A DNA stretch of 64,000 bases. It comes from Chalara sp. BL73 (Eukaryota; Ascomycota; Leotiomycetes; Helotiales). The DNA is taken from NCBI GenBank assembly GCA_918026815.1, contig CAKJVC010000080.1:21453-85452 (forward strand). The letters are read 5' to 3'. Shown here one piece after another: positions 24,392-36,402 of this stretch (positions are counted from its first letter, which is position 1; each line of letters starts with the position of its first letter). Under the pieces are notes generated by a model that saw only the letters and a program-made list of their open reading frames with translations, ran no database searches and was not told where the DNA came from. A program made the position numbers and the translations under genes.

Positions 24392-24789
24392 ATCTCAGGT
24401 GAAATGCAAACTACTGCCTAACATCTATCTACCTTATGGCCATAAATATGACATTAGACATGTGCCAAAGCAGGATCAACGGCGCACAGCCGTCTATTCT
24501 CTACATCTTGGTCAAAGAGCTAGAAACGGTGCCGTTCCCTGTGGTTTAAGACGCAAGCTTAAATCCTCGTTTGCAAATTCTAAGAACAAAATGAGATTAT
24601 TGAGTATCTTTATTTCTATTTGAGATAAAGTGCCCATGCTACTATATTTAGCTAGAGTCGGATAAACCCCATCCTTGAGGCGTAGTGGGCCGCTTATAAC
24701 TATAAATTCATTTTGACCGCATCTTGCAGCACTCCCGGACAACAAATTTCCATTTTTCCCAATTTTGCCCCCAACAACATGAAATAGCT
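24392..24789. promoter_or_regulatory. hxnN upstream region
   Basis: 398 bp between hxnW and hxnN on the same strand. It should hold the hxnW 3' end and the hxnN promoter. No other feature was seen. Confidence 0.35.
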
Positions 24790-26745
24790 ATGAAACAGGA
24801 AAGATTAACCAAAGATACAACAGTGCTTCGGGATTCTTGGCGGGATGTTGTCAAGAAGAAACGTTCGGCCCGAGAGGCGGCAACAAAATTGCATTCTTCC
24901 ATTGCGAAAGGTTCTGTAGAACTGCAGAAAGCTATCACAGGCGTTTCCAGCATTGAATTTCTATCAAAGAAACTGAAAGCGGGAGAGTTCACGGCTACTG
25001 AGGTGGCGGAGGCTTACATAGCAAAGTATGACCGCCCCTGCATTATCTATTCTATGAAGAATGGGATAGCTTACATTTTAATAGAGCTATAACAGCACAT
25101 GAAAAGGTATGTGGTCTGATTTGGATCCTTGAGAAATGCTATGTATCATATCAGAAATCTGACTGTATCGCTTAGACGAATTGTCTCACAGAAATCTTGT
25201 TTCAAGACGCCATCCAAAGAGCCATTGAACTCGATGCATTTTATGCAAAACACGGAGAAGTAGTAGGGCCTTTGCATGGCATTCCAATTACGTTAAAAGA
25301 TCAATTTGATGTGAAAGGCTATGATTCTACGCTTGGATACGTTGGAAGGGCCTTTCAGCCTGCAGCAGAAGATGCTGTGCTTGTTCACATATTAAAAAAT
25401 CTTGGTGCGGTAATTCTAGCAAAGACAAATTTACCACAAAGTATAATGGTATGAATTTCTTAATTGCACATTTTGGATTAGCTCGAAGCCTATATTGAGC
25501 TGACACAATATTTTAGTGGTGTGAAACTTCCAATCCTTTATGGGGAGTAACAACAAACCCAAGAGATGCAGATTTTACTCCTGGCGGCTCAACCGGCGGA
25601 GAAGGAGCTGTGCTGGCTTTGGGAGGATCCATTGTTGGCTGGGGAACTGATATTGGTGGCTCTATTCGAATCCCGAGTTTGATGAATGGACTTTATGGGT
25701 TGAAACCAACTGTGCGTCTTGTTTAATTTCCTTCTAATCTCCTGTCTCGCACAAAAGCTAGAACTGTCCCCAGGACCCTAAATTAACGTATTATAGAGCG
25801 CAAGATTCCCATACCAAGGAGTACCAGTTTCCACGGAAGGTCAAGAACATGTTCCTTCAGCAATCGGACCGATGTCTTGCAGCCTTTCATCTGTTATAAG
25901 TATTACACGAGCAGTAATAGATGCCCAGCCTTGGATTCATGATCCTCGGGTTGTGCCGATTCCTTGGAGAGAGAACATATTCCAAGAAGTACAGAGTCGG
26001 CCCTTGATCATTGGAGTCATGTACGACGACGGTGTAGTGAGAGTTCATCCACCAGTCGAGCGCGTGCTTCGCGAGATAGTCAAGAAACTGACAGAGGCCG
26101 GGCATGAGATATTTGAGTGGAAATCAACTCTGCACAAGGAGGCCATTGCGATCATGGATGAGTATTATACGGCTGATGGAGGAGAAGACATACGTCGCGC
26201 AGTACAAGATGGTGGAGAGCCATTTATTCCGCATGTGGAGAAGCTGATAAATAAAGGACAGCCGATATCTGTTTACGAGTATTGGCAGATATCAAAGCGG
26301 AAGATCGCAATTCAGAAAGCGTATATGGAAAAATGGAATGCAGCCAAAGGCACAATATCCGGAAAAGTGGCCGATGTTCTCCTCACCCCCACTATGCCAC
26401 ACGTTGCTGTTCCCCATGATTCTTGTAGGTAAGTTTCATCCGATATCGCGTAGGGAGCTATGCAAGGAGCTAGACTAATAGAGCAATCATAGGTGGGTCG
26501 GATACACGAAAATTTGGAATCTACTCGATTATACGGCCCTCGCAGTTCCCGTTAGCAAGGTATCATCTAACAAAGATACCTTGGCTTTGGAAATGTACCA
26601 GCCTCGGAATGATTTGGATGCTTGGAACTGGGATCTTTATAATCCGAGGCGGATGGACGGACATCCAGTGGGTTTGCAAATTGTCGGACGCAGGTTTGAG
26701 GAAGAAAAGGTCCTTGGTATTGCCAAAGTTCTCAGTGCTCTCTAG
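24790..26745 (+). CDS. hxnN: HxnN-like amidase (amidase signature family)
   Basis: Amidase-signature hydrolase. Six exons (24790-25025, 25085-25106, 25176-25448, 25517-25711, 25797-26428, 26493-26745) give 536 residues; exon 2 is only 22 bp but is required by the frame ('AKAITAHEKTNCLTEILF'). The Ser-cisSer-Lys triad is visible: Lys in 'PLHGIPITLKDQFDVKG', cis-Ser in 'FTPGGSTGGEGAVLALGG' and nucleophile Ser in 'GTDIGGSIRIPS'. The C-terminus 'DGHPVGLQIVGRRFEEEKVL' is typical for fungal AmdS/GmdA-like amidases. No signal peptide is seen. In A. nidulans HxnN is the amidase that releases ammonia at the end of nicotinate catabolism, probably from alpha-hydroxyglutaramate, the product of HxnM. It is the last gene of the contiguous set. 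Confidence 0.85.
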
Positions 26746-27653
26746 AATGAAATTCATATAACTGACTTCCTTTTCCATGATGCTACTGTGGCATTCTGCA
26801 TTTATGTCATCGAACTGTGGAGTGTCACGCTAGCACCATAAAATTTGAGTTACCTGGCTATAACTGAGAATTGCGAACATATAACTTGAGTACCATTTTT
26901 GGATATTTAGATCAATTATCTTGGATCACTCTCCGAGGGTTGAATTGATTGAAAGTATAGGCAAGCATCACATGCCGCTTACAGGTAATTTGGCTGTGGG
27001 GCTCTTGGCATTGAAGAGCCCATTCTTCGAATATGCCCACAACATTGGTCATACTTCATGGCATGGTACTCTCCTAATCGCCCAAAACTTTGGAGCTGTA
27101 CACTGGCTCAATATATGGCGTCTTAGTAGCCCTCTGGATAATAGGGACGGAGATTTTTGTTTTCTTGTGCATGCGGAAAGACCTGCCACGGGTCCTCGGA
27201 TTATCGCCGCCATGGTTGATTTGCAAGAGTGGGCTTATCATCAGATATTCGACATCTTTTCGTCTCATTGCGCGATGACAAGGTCTGGTATCTGTGGATC
27301 TATAAAGTACGAGCATTGCCATTCTATCGGTTTTACACCAATGAATGAGCTGAGAAGTAGATACTCTATCTATTTGTTCAATCTTAAACTATTACTTCGG
27401 CAGTTCATCATGTAAATCCACTATGGCATGCTGCATATTCGGTGGGATAATAGACTTTCCAAAGGATTCGACTGGTGATCACCCCTCACCTGTGGATAGG
27501 TATAGGAATGCGTGCAACCCACTAGCCTGGGCATTGGTTCGGGAACGGAAGCTACAAGGTCTTTATAGGTATATATGTAAGTGCGCACGCCGATGTAGTA
27601 AAAGAAAGAACTTCACCATCTCGAACATCTCTGGTAGACTTAGATCTCTCAGG
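26746..27653. other. Intergenic region between hxnN and the OPT transporter
   Basis: 908 bp. Open frames at 26921-27415 and upstream of 27654 have no recognised domain and no good start context. They are most likely non-coding sequence or the OPT gene leader. Confidence 0.35.
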
Positions 27654-30526
27654 ATGTCACAGACATCAGATGCGAAGATCGCCGATGAAGTGCTTAGATT
27701 TAAGGAGCCGGTAGCATCAAACATCCCCATCGATTCAATATATGAAACCGAGCAAAAGCTATTTATTGGCCTTGATTCAGATTCTACAGATCGAAGCAAG
27801 GAAGATTTGCATGAACCTCAGTATGATTTTACATCTCCAGAATTCGCGAACATTCCTGAACTCGTTCGAGAGACTGTGGGATTCGAGGATGACCCAAGCC
27901 TCCCTGTTATAACCTTTCGAAGCATGTTGCTTTCCGCAATTTTCTGCACTATTGGAAGTATTGTCTCTCAATTATCATAGTCAGTTATTTCATTCATCAT
28001 ATTGCGTGAGTACTAACCAGCTTGGGGCAGTTTTCGAACGACCTATGCACCCTTTCCCGTTTTTTTCGTGATTCTTGCCTCGGCACCACTAGGTCGAATT
28101 CTTGCCCACGTTTTGCCTGCATATACTGTACCTCTTGGGCGCTTCTCTTTTTCACTCAATCCGGGTCCGTTCTCCATCAAGGAACATGCCATCATTGGAA
28201 TTGCTGCGAACGCTGGAAGTCAAGGTCAATGGGCGAGTGAGTAGGACAATATTACTTAGTAAGAATGGTCTAACATTGTTAGCTTACCTTCCAACCAACG
28301 CTGCGCTGTACTACGGGATTACCATGAATCCAGCTGTTGCTCTATTCTTCGGCTGGGTAAGTCTAGAGACCAGCTGTTCTTCCCGGAAACTAATCAGTTT
28401 ATAGGGAGCGTCCCTTCTTGGCTTTTCTTTTGCTGCCATGGGTGCGTAACTCATAAATTTGCATGTGTGGTTGCTAAGGAATAACCAGTTCGCAAAATTC
28501 TTATCGATGATCCCGAGTTCATATTTCCTCTTTCGTTACAGCAAGTGACTCTTTACCGGAGCATGCAAGGGAAGTCCGAATTTCATGCAGCAAGAGAAGG
28601 AAAGCAAATGAATGTCAGTTATATCAGCTCCAGATGTGAAAATTGCACTTATTCAGCTGAGTGTTAGGTGTTTTGGCTGATCTTGCTTTGCACTTTTGCA
28701 TGGCAGTTTTTACCTGAATTCATATTCCCATTTGTTGCCTCGCTTGCACCTCTTTGCTGGTTTGCAAGTCGGAACCATACCGTCAACTTCTTGGGAGCTG
28801 GTCGTGGAGGTATTGGACTATTAAACATAACGCTAAACTGGTCCAATATTACATCGACAGTAATTACTTATCCCTACAGTGTACAAGTCATAATATTCGT
28901 TGGTTTCGTCATAACGGTATGTTTACGCACTCTTTGTCACTAAAAAGTAGGATTAACTTTGTTAAAGACCTGGATTTTGATCCCTGTTGCATACTTTGGC
29001 AATCTTTGGGGGTCTCCAACTTATAATATCATGTCCAATGGCGTGTTCCAGAAGAATGGATCGACTTATCCTTTCAATTCGTTAAGTAAGCTTGTATTTA
29101 ACCTGAAAATTTCAGCCCTAATCTTTTTGTGTAGTTTATACCGATGTCAAAGGTATCCAGCATGTCAACGAGACGAAATATGAGGAAATTGGCCTTGCTT
29201 ATTCCGGAGCACAGTACACATGGGAAATTTTTATGGTAAACTCCAATATTTTTATAGGTCACGGAATGCTGATAACGGTTTCTCGTAGTGGTACGCTTCA
29301 TACATTTCCGCATTTGTGTGGTGTGGCCTGTTCTTGGGACCGAAAATATTCGCTATCTGGAACGCAAGGAAGCAACTAGGAGAATACCATACAGATCGTT
29401 TAAGGTGAGCAGCATGCGTGGTGTTCGATTCGTGTCTAACGAAATCTATTAGCCTCATTATTCAGAAATACCCAGGCATGACAAAATGGGAGTGGGCAGC
29501 TTTGACAGCGATACCTATAGGCATACTATTGGCCATTGTTGCCGCGAGACAGATCTGGATGCCGACATGGACCTATTTCATTGCCCTTGGATTTGGTGGC
29601 GCAGCTATGTTGCCCATGAGTTTTGTTTATGCCATGTCTGGATATTCCATTAAAGTTGGATTCTTCAATGAGCTCATCTACGGATGTACGCAGCAACGCA
29701 GTTCCTAATTCGGAATTGAGCTAACATGCCTACCCTAGATATGATTGAAGTAAATGGGTCATCTCGACATCCCCTAGGTCAACTCGCCTATAGGGTCATC
29801 TCTGGTAATGTATGGTATGATGCCAGAACAGTGCTAGAAGACCAAAAAGTAGGTTTGAATAAAATGGTCGGTCATACTTTGGGCTAACATAAAAAATAGA
29901 TTGGTCATTATTTACATCTGCCACCTCGGGACGTGATTGGTGTGCAGATTCTGGCGAATGTACTAGCGCTGCCCATCAACTACGGTGTCATGCGTTGGGT
30001 ACTTTCAGCAAAATTCGATTATGTCAGTGGTCGAGTTGCCGATCCACAAGGGCAATGGACTGGTCAAGAATTCAAAAGTTACAACACTGCCGGTATTCAA
30101 TACGCCCTTGTTGGACCTAAAAAACTCTTCGCGTCATCGTTCTTCAGTCCCGTGCTCTATGGGTTTCTAGCCGGTGCTTTAGCCCCTGTCATTATATGGC
30201 TGTTACACAAAAGGTTCCCAAAAGCTAGATTCGATCTCTGGAACACGACTATCTTTTTCGCCAGCGCTGCTACATTTCACGGTAATTTAAGCACTGGCCC
30301 ATTCACCGCCATACTGGTGGGGACATTCTTCAACTTCTATCTATATCGATATAGGCACAGGTTTTGGAACAAATGGGCGTACATCAGCGGCGCTGCATTA
30401 GACACCGGATTTAACGCAAACCTGCTGTTTATCTTCATTTTTATTGGTACTACAGGCGCTGTGATGAAGAACTGGTGGGGCAATAATGCGGACAATATTG
30501 AGCGGTGCTTTGCTCTTAAAAGATGA
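27654..30526 (+). CDS. OPT-family oligopeptide transporter
   Basis: Proton-coupled transporter of the OPT superfamily, expected in the plasma membrane. Twelve exons (27654-27979, 28031-28236, 28283-28356, 28405-28441, 28489-28613, 28668-28916, 28968-29085, 29135-29235, 29289-29404, 29453-29685, 29739-29848, 29900-30526) give 773 residues. An acidic N-terminus of about 85 residues precedes many membrane spans: 'FRSMLLSAIFCTIGSIVSQL', 'PLGRFSFSLNPGPFSIKEH' (the OPT NPGPFxxKEH signature), 'KWEWAALTAIPIGILLAIVA', 'DTGFNANLLFIFIFIG'. Length and motif order are normal for fungal OPT proteins. Substrates in this family are small peptides, glutathione-like compounds or metal chelates; none can be assigned. 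It flanks the nicotinate cluster, but no motif ties it to that pathway. Confidence 0.88.
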
Positions 30527-31244
30527 TTCTTCTGGGCTTCTGATACTGTAAAGAACGCAAGTCCTCAACTCTGGGATAGAAGGAATAATTTGTCACAGAC
30601 TTGAAGCCCGCCGTAGGATATTCGTCTGTACACCATGAACCTACTCGAAGTACCAGGTTACTTAGTCAGCGAAATACTCCGCCTTAAAGGCACTAGTAAC
30701 AATTGGTAGCATTTCAATGGACAAAATTATTTTTGTGATTGATTAATTTTTGGTTGTTCTGTAATACCTAGTAAATTCCTCTTTGCTAATGATAGTGACT
30801 TGGTTTGCACTGGAGTGAGATGGAATAGAAAGTTATGTCCGAGCCACACATACTTGCAAATCTAAACAAGATAGGGCTTAATGTCCCAGCCTCGACGGTC
30901 ACGTGAACAAAGTTGCTTCGTGGTGCCGAGCTAAGGTGAAAATTCCGAGAACACTGATGGCCGGCTTGCGAACAGCTACACCTATTATACCGTCTATACT
31001 TAAGATATCAAGTCCAGTAGAAACAAAACACAGTAGTATGGAAGCCGATTTACATTTCAAATCACATGACCAAGCATTAATGAGCCACCTTCCACAGTCG
31101 ATATCCATGGTGTGCAAGATGCTAAAACCCAGAGATCTCAATCATACCACCCTATGTGAATGCTGTGACAGCGTTACAATTTTCCTGTTTGTAACATTGG
31201 ATTTCTGAAGGTTTGAGAATTGTCCCCTGCCTCGCTTATTTGTA
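30527..31244. other. Intergenic region left of transposon copy 1
   Basis: 718 bp with no supported gene. It ends at the TA target-site duplication of the transposon (31243-31244). Confidence 0.4.
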
Positions 31245-31291
31245 ACCGAGATCCCGTGACAAATCCCGCCCCGCATCAAATCCCACTCAAA
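31245..31291 (+). repeat. 5' terminal inverted repeat, transposon copy 1
   Basis: 47 bp, starts ACCGAGATCCCG just inside the TA duplication. Complementary to 33383-33429 with a single C/T difference. Confidence 0.9.
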
Positions 31292-31317
31292 AATGCATTC
31301 TATATAAATCTTCAAAC

Positions 31318-31628
31318 ATGAATAACTACGCCAAATCAAACGTTATTGACAAAGCTGTTAATTCAATTCGATCAGAAAAGTTTTTAAATGCTTTTTAAGC
31401 AGCGGCACACTTTGGATGTAATCGTACGTCGATTAGCAAAAAGCTAAAAAGTCAAACTTGTTATAAAGCTTATGCAAACTCTATTAGCCGACAATGCTTT
31501 ACAGACTTTTAAAAACGAAAGCTTATTCGTAAAATTAACTATTTAAGTAAAAAGCAAATGCTTTCTACTAGTAAAATAGTTAAGAACTTTGCGGAAAAGC
31601 TAAAAAAAAAAAGTATAAAAAAAAACTA
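31318..31628 (+). pseudogene. Broken transposase N-terminus, copy 1
   Basis: Starts ATG with the same reading frame as the better copy at 60707 (MNNYAKS.. then a basic helix-turn-helix region). It is interrupted by TAA codons where copy 2 has CAA and CAG, and by changed A-run lengths. No intact DDE catalytic domain is visible. Non-functional. Confidence 0.75.
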
Positions 31629-33382
31629 AGTCGGCTAATTTGTAGCTCGGTATAAATCGGAACTTAAATCGATGTATTTGCGTAATATTAATAATTTACG
31701 AATTGTCGCTAAATATAAGCTTATGTTTCAATTGTTTTATAACAACGTAAATTACTCGGTTAAATAGTTGATTTAATATTAATTTTTAAGAAAATAATTA
31801 GCTAACTAGCTACGTTTCGCAGCTAAAGCGTACAATTGAAAAATATTAAATTACAACTAACAATATATATAATTTTAATAAAAAAAGATTTCTTATAAAA
31901 ATAAGTTGTATAATAAAAAGAATTATAAGCCAACAAGCTATAAATAAGCTAAGTAAAATAAAAAATCGTTAAAACAGTAATCGAAAGTTTATTAGTTGCT
32001 TAGCCTGCATTTCAGCAATAAAAAAAACTATTTTTTTTTTTTTTGATTTACAAAAAATCAAATTACTAACTGCAATTTAGTTAGCTTAAAAACGTTAATA
32101 AAAATTTAAATACTTATTTTGCTTTATTTAAAAATAAATAAAGTAGTAATAAACTCGAAATAAAGTAGCTAAAAAAAGTGTTTAATCGTTATACTTAGTT
32201 AGCTAGTTTTCGATTTAAGCGTTTATTAATAGTAAATAATTATTCTAGTTATGTAAATTACGAATTCGTCGAATAAGCCGATCGCTACTGCATAATTATA
32301 TTGATTTTACTACTACATTCTATACACAAATTGCAACTTTTCGATATTAGCTTGTTCGGCTTTTTTACTACAGTTTACTTTGTACGACTCGATATGCTAT
32401 TAGCAGCTAGCGGTAGCTTTACGACTATAAACAAAAGCATGTTTTTTAATCTATTTAAGCTTTTTTTTAATAAAGTTTTTTCCGAAAAAAATATTTAGCA
32501 TACTTTTCAAAAGCTTAGTATTTAGTTAGTTGATCGAAAAAATATAATCAATTCAATACGACGTATTAAAAAGCTTATTGCAAAAAGAGTTTTTAATACG
32601 ATTTTTACGTTTACAAACTCTAGAACTGTACGTTTAGCTCTGAAAGTATATTAACAAAATCTTAGTAAAAACGTTATACAAAAAGTGTTTAAAAAGCTGC
32701 AAACCGCAATTACAAAAACTGATATCGCGAAACACGAAAATAAAAAGTTAAAAAAAACTATTATATATAAAAAATCAAAAAAAAAAAAAAGCCGAAAGCT
32801 TGATTTAAGTAAAAAACTTAATCAAAAAACTATTGTGTATTCGTTAGCTAAAGTCGAGAAAATTAAAAAATACTAATTAAAAAAAGAAAATAAAGCTAAA
32901 ATTATAAAAAATTAAAAAAATGCTCGAAAAGTTCAAATTGAACTTAATAAAGCTATTAAAGTCAAAAAAGTAAAAAAAAAGAAAGCTCAACTAGCTGAAG
33001 CTTAATTACAGAAAAAAAAAGCCGACCAGAATTTCTTTCGATTACAGTTACTAGCTAAAAAGTCGCTTTTTACTACTATTACACTTAACTTAGTTTTACA
33101 AAAAATAACAAAACCTTAAAAAGCATTTATTAAAGCTTTTTCAATTTCAAAGTCTAAAAAAAAAGCTTAAAATTAAGTAGTAAATAAAAAAGTTGTTGTA
33201 AAAGAAATAGTGCGAAAAAATCGAGTTGAAAAAGCAATTAAGCTACTATTACGTTTTCAAAAATCTTTTTTTTTGTAAAAATAATACAATGAATTATTAT
33301 AAATCGATTAAGCCTACTTTTATTGTATATAAATTTGTAGTTGATTTTTTATTAATTTTTTACCATAAGTTCAATTAATAAA

Positions 33383-33429
33383 TTTGAGTGGGATTTGATG
33401 CGGGACGGGATTTGTCACGGGATCTCGGT
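33383..33429 (-). repeat. 3' terminal inverted repeat, transposon copy 1
   Basis: 47 bp, ends with ..GGGATCTCGGT next to the TA duplication. Confidence 0.9.
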
Positions 33430-33690
33430 TAAATGTAACCGCCGTTGCTGGTGCCTGGAGGATTTCACCTCGGTCTCTACATTTTGCAGGTTCTTCTTTC
33501 GACATAGCAATTCCTTGCCCAACGCAGCAACAACGGCGCAGTACGGTGGATAGGGATGAATAAGAGTTAAATCTATTAACATTCCAGTCTTCTACCCCTG
33601 TGATACGAGGCCTGCTCCGCCAAGTTCGTCAAATTTCTACACCAGTACAGGAGAGGACGTCAGGGAACCACACCAGCAACAGCACGCGGG

Positions 33691-34870
33691 ATGGAGGACT
33701 TGGAACTTATGATGTCACAACGAGTGGAAGCCAGTACCAGATTATCATACTCCCCTTCGCGAGCGGAACACCCCCAAACAGAATCCCCTTTCTTCGCTAA
33801 GCTTCCGCTAGAGATCAGAGTACTTATCTACAAAGATATCATCGCAAGCTGGGGTTGGCATTCAGATGCCGTCCACATTATCGCTCAAAATCAGCTTGAA
33901 CTCCCACCTATTGCTCCCTGGGAAATTTCAACCACCACTCCCACACAGAACTCCAGGTTGACATGCACACCTTGCGCAGCTGTCTTCGGAGATCCCTTCC
34001 TGATAAGCGGAACTCACTATGGAGGTTGGCCAAAAGGTCACTTAGCCTGCTCTCGCATAGCAAGCTGGAGGCAAGACGAATTGCACACTCTGGAAGCGCA
34101 ATACCACATTGAGAAATTTCGGCCATTGAAAGCTCAAGTTGGCGTCCCCAGACTTGAGGCATTTTTAACCTGTCAACGAATGTAAGTCCAAATCTTGCTG
34201 ATACTTCAACCTCAAATTAAAGGAATAAAGGTACGAGGAAACATCTTATATACTCTATTCCTCGCTCCACTTTAGCGTTATCGGCCTAAGCACGGCGGAA
34301 AACTTCTTCAATAGTGTGAATCCAGCGAATTTGAACCAGATTCGGTCGCTGCACTTAAGCTGGCAACTTGTCACATTCGACGCCGGCAACATTTCATCCA
34401 ATATTCAGGCTATAATCGGGGTCTGTGGAAGTCTGTCTAAGATGGGAAACCTCTCTAGCCTCCACGTAGATATCTTCGGCGACGAATGGCAACGATTTCC
34501 CGAGCAGAACCTTCTCTATATGTTCAGCCGTGTGAAAGTTGTTCCTGGCGGGACATTCGCAATCAAACTACCGAGTCATCACAATATAGATCGTGAAGAT
34601 CTCTGTAATGCTAACCAAGAGCTCCCATTCAGCGTTGAGAGAAGAGAAGTTGGCGCGGCCGGCCCACAGGCAAACACATGGGCACCTCCACAACCAGGCC
34701 CAGCGCAAGTCCAAGGACAACAAAGTATGAATGGATCACTCCATAGACGCCCCCGAGATTTTCTCTTTGCCACCTTTTTTCGAACCTGTCTCTACTCGGT
34801 GGATAGTTATGTCCATAAAATCAGGCACGGATTTAGAGGAAGGCGACCTAGTGCGCATATTGAAGAGTGA
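33691..34870 (+). CDS. DUF7730 / 2EXR-type hypothetical protein
   Basis: Two exons (33691-34181, 34231-34870) give 376 residues. The segment 'FAKLPLEIRVLIYKDII' at about residue 35 is the F-box-like opening of the fungal DUF7730/2EXR family. The middle ('YSSLHFSVIGLSTAENFF', 'QIRSLHLSW', 'MGNLSSLHVDIFGDEW') follows the family pattern: an opening motif and then short beta-leucine stretches. The C-terminus is basic and Pro/Gln-rich. Function is unknown for the family. It starts 261 bp to the right of transposon copy 1. Confidence 0.72.
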
Positions 34871-35846
34871 CCATGAGTCTAGGAAAGTTGGAATTTTGCA
34901 TTTCAAACTTAAACTTGTGACCCATAGATTTACTTTACTTGCGGAGAGTCGAGACCGCTGATACTGTAATATCGAACGTCAGATATCAATGTATGCAAAT
35001 TTCACTGCCTCTCCCCCGAATTTAAGGATTATCCCATCACTTATATAAGCCTCAGAAATGTTCGCAGTCTATATGGATGACCATCCTCCCTCAGTTTTGG
35101 GCTGCTTACCCAGTCGTAACTTCTCTCAGGAAATAGACATTGTGGCATCCATAATCAGAACGGGATATCTACAAATGTTTCCGCTGTAAAGTCAGATGTG
35201 GTCCAGGCTTAAGAAGCACGAAAATATCTAATAAATGATAGCGAGGATATAAAATACTACAAGAGTAGGTAGCGGTCTGTTTGTCGGAATGTTCATGAGC
35301 TGTTGGAGACAAATAAAATATAGCCCAAAAATTGGAAGGAGTGGAAGGTAGAAATAAGAAGGACGAAGCATATTACCACGGAAAAAATTGTAGACAGTAA
35401 TCATGTTGAGAGAATTGGTGGCATGTTAAAAAGGATATAGGCGTAACCCTATCAACAAGGCAAGGAGGCCAAACGAGGCCAACCAGCAAGTTTCTAATCC
35501 GGTCACCAAATGATCACAGTATCTGAAGGGAATGGACTCTGTAAAGCACCCATATTCAAATCGAAATCAATGAAAAAAACTGTGGCTGACATGAGGTAGC
35601 CTGAAAACCATGACGTGGATGGAGATGAGCTAGACGCAGCATTCGCCAGTCGTCAAGAGGAGAATCCCCAGGACAAGGCTATGACGACAGATTCTACAAA
35701 TAATAGGAACGCTGAGCCCTGGGAACAACTCAACGCCAGGCGGAAGGAAACTAATGAACGAGCTGTCAACGCGACATAGCTATGGCAGCAATGGGTTTAG
35801 CAGCGTGACAGTTTGTGAATTTATATATGTAAGAACTTTCCCAACA
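34871..35846. other. Intergenic, nothing recognised
   Basis: 976 bp between the DUF7730 gene and the 3' end of the GFA-domain gene. No gene, repeat or RNA was recognised. Confidence 0.35.
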
Positions 35847-36402
35847 TTACACAGGATTCCTAACAACTCTCTCGCTCTTTCCGTAATCGCCCATCCACAT
35901 CTCCCCTTTCAGATCGTCTGTTACACCCTTAACTGCATTCGCCACCCAGAGGTGGCCGTTCAAAGCACACAGCTCCGTGCCCACCTTACTTTTCAAGATC
36001 TCCTCATCTACACTACCGAAAAGGATCTCACATCTTGGACTCCCTTCATTAGTAAACGTCACACTGCTTCCACATATATTGCAGAAGCCTCGGCGACCTT
36101 TTTCTGACGAGGCGTAGAGGGTATAGCTGGGGTGAGTAGTGAACGGGGGGGAGATGGCGGACAGTGGAAAAGTACAGGATTCGTGTTTCAGCCCTCCAGT
36201 GAACTTGCGGCACTTGGTACATTGGCATGTTCCGCTCTATGAATATATAAGTCTTAAATTGTGGTTAAATGGCATCTTGGAAACTAACGTAAATGGGTGG
36301 CCATTCGATTTCCGGGTTTTGACCAATTGTGATAGTGTAGCGGATGGCTCCACAAAGACATCCGCCGGTGATGGCCTCTGGACGTGTGATTCCTGATGTC
36401 AT
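35847..36402 (-). CDS. GFA / CENP-V domain zinc protein
   Basis: Small protein of the glutathione-dependent formaldehyde-activating (GFA, DUF636/CENP-V) fold. Two exons (36402-36289, 36236-35847) give 167 residues. The zinc-binding cysteines are in the usual order: 'GGCLCGAIRY' near residue 15, 'CQCTKCRKFTGG' right after the intron, and 'GFCNICGSSV' near residue 80. The later 'EILFGSVDEEIL' is also typical. Members bind zinc; most fungal ones have no proven substrate. No signal peptide is seen, so a cytosolic or nuclear place is likely. Start at 36402 is the first ATG in frame. Confidence 0.8.

Larger units (their letters stand above)
31245..33429 (+). mobile_element. pogo/Fot1-like DNA transposon, copy 1 (decayed)
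   Basis: A 2185-bp element bounded by TA on both sides (31243-31244 and 33430-33431), as in the Tc1/mariner-pogo superfamily. It has 47-bp terminal inverted repeats beginning ACCGAGATCCCGTGACAAAT, with one mismatch between the ends. The interior is extremely AT-rich and full of stop codons. At the 5' end are remains of a transposase N-terminus. The pattern (CAA to TAA, G to A) fits repeat-induced point mutation. It aligns over its whole length with the second copy at 60634-62772. Confidence 0.9.

Noticed and set aside
26921..27415. 164-codon open frame between hxnN and the OPT gene
   Set aside because: No ATG start (first codon is not ATG in context), no recognisable domain, and composition unlike neighbouring coding exons.
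27423..27653. Upstream extension of the OPT reading frame
   Set aside because: The Cys/Arg-rich sequence is unlike OPT N-termini; MSQTSDAKIADE at 27654 is a better start.
32301..32876. Short open frames inside transposon copy 1
   Set aside because: Lys/Asn/Phe-rich translations of AT-rich decayed sequence, not conserved as open frames in copy 2.
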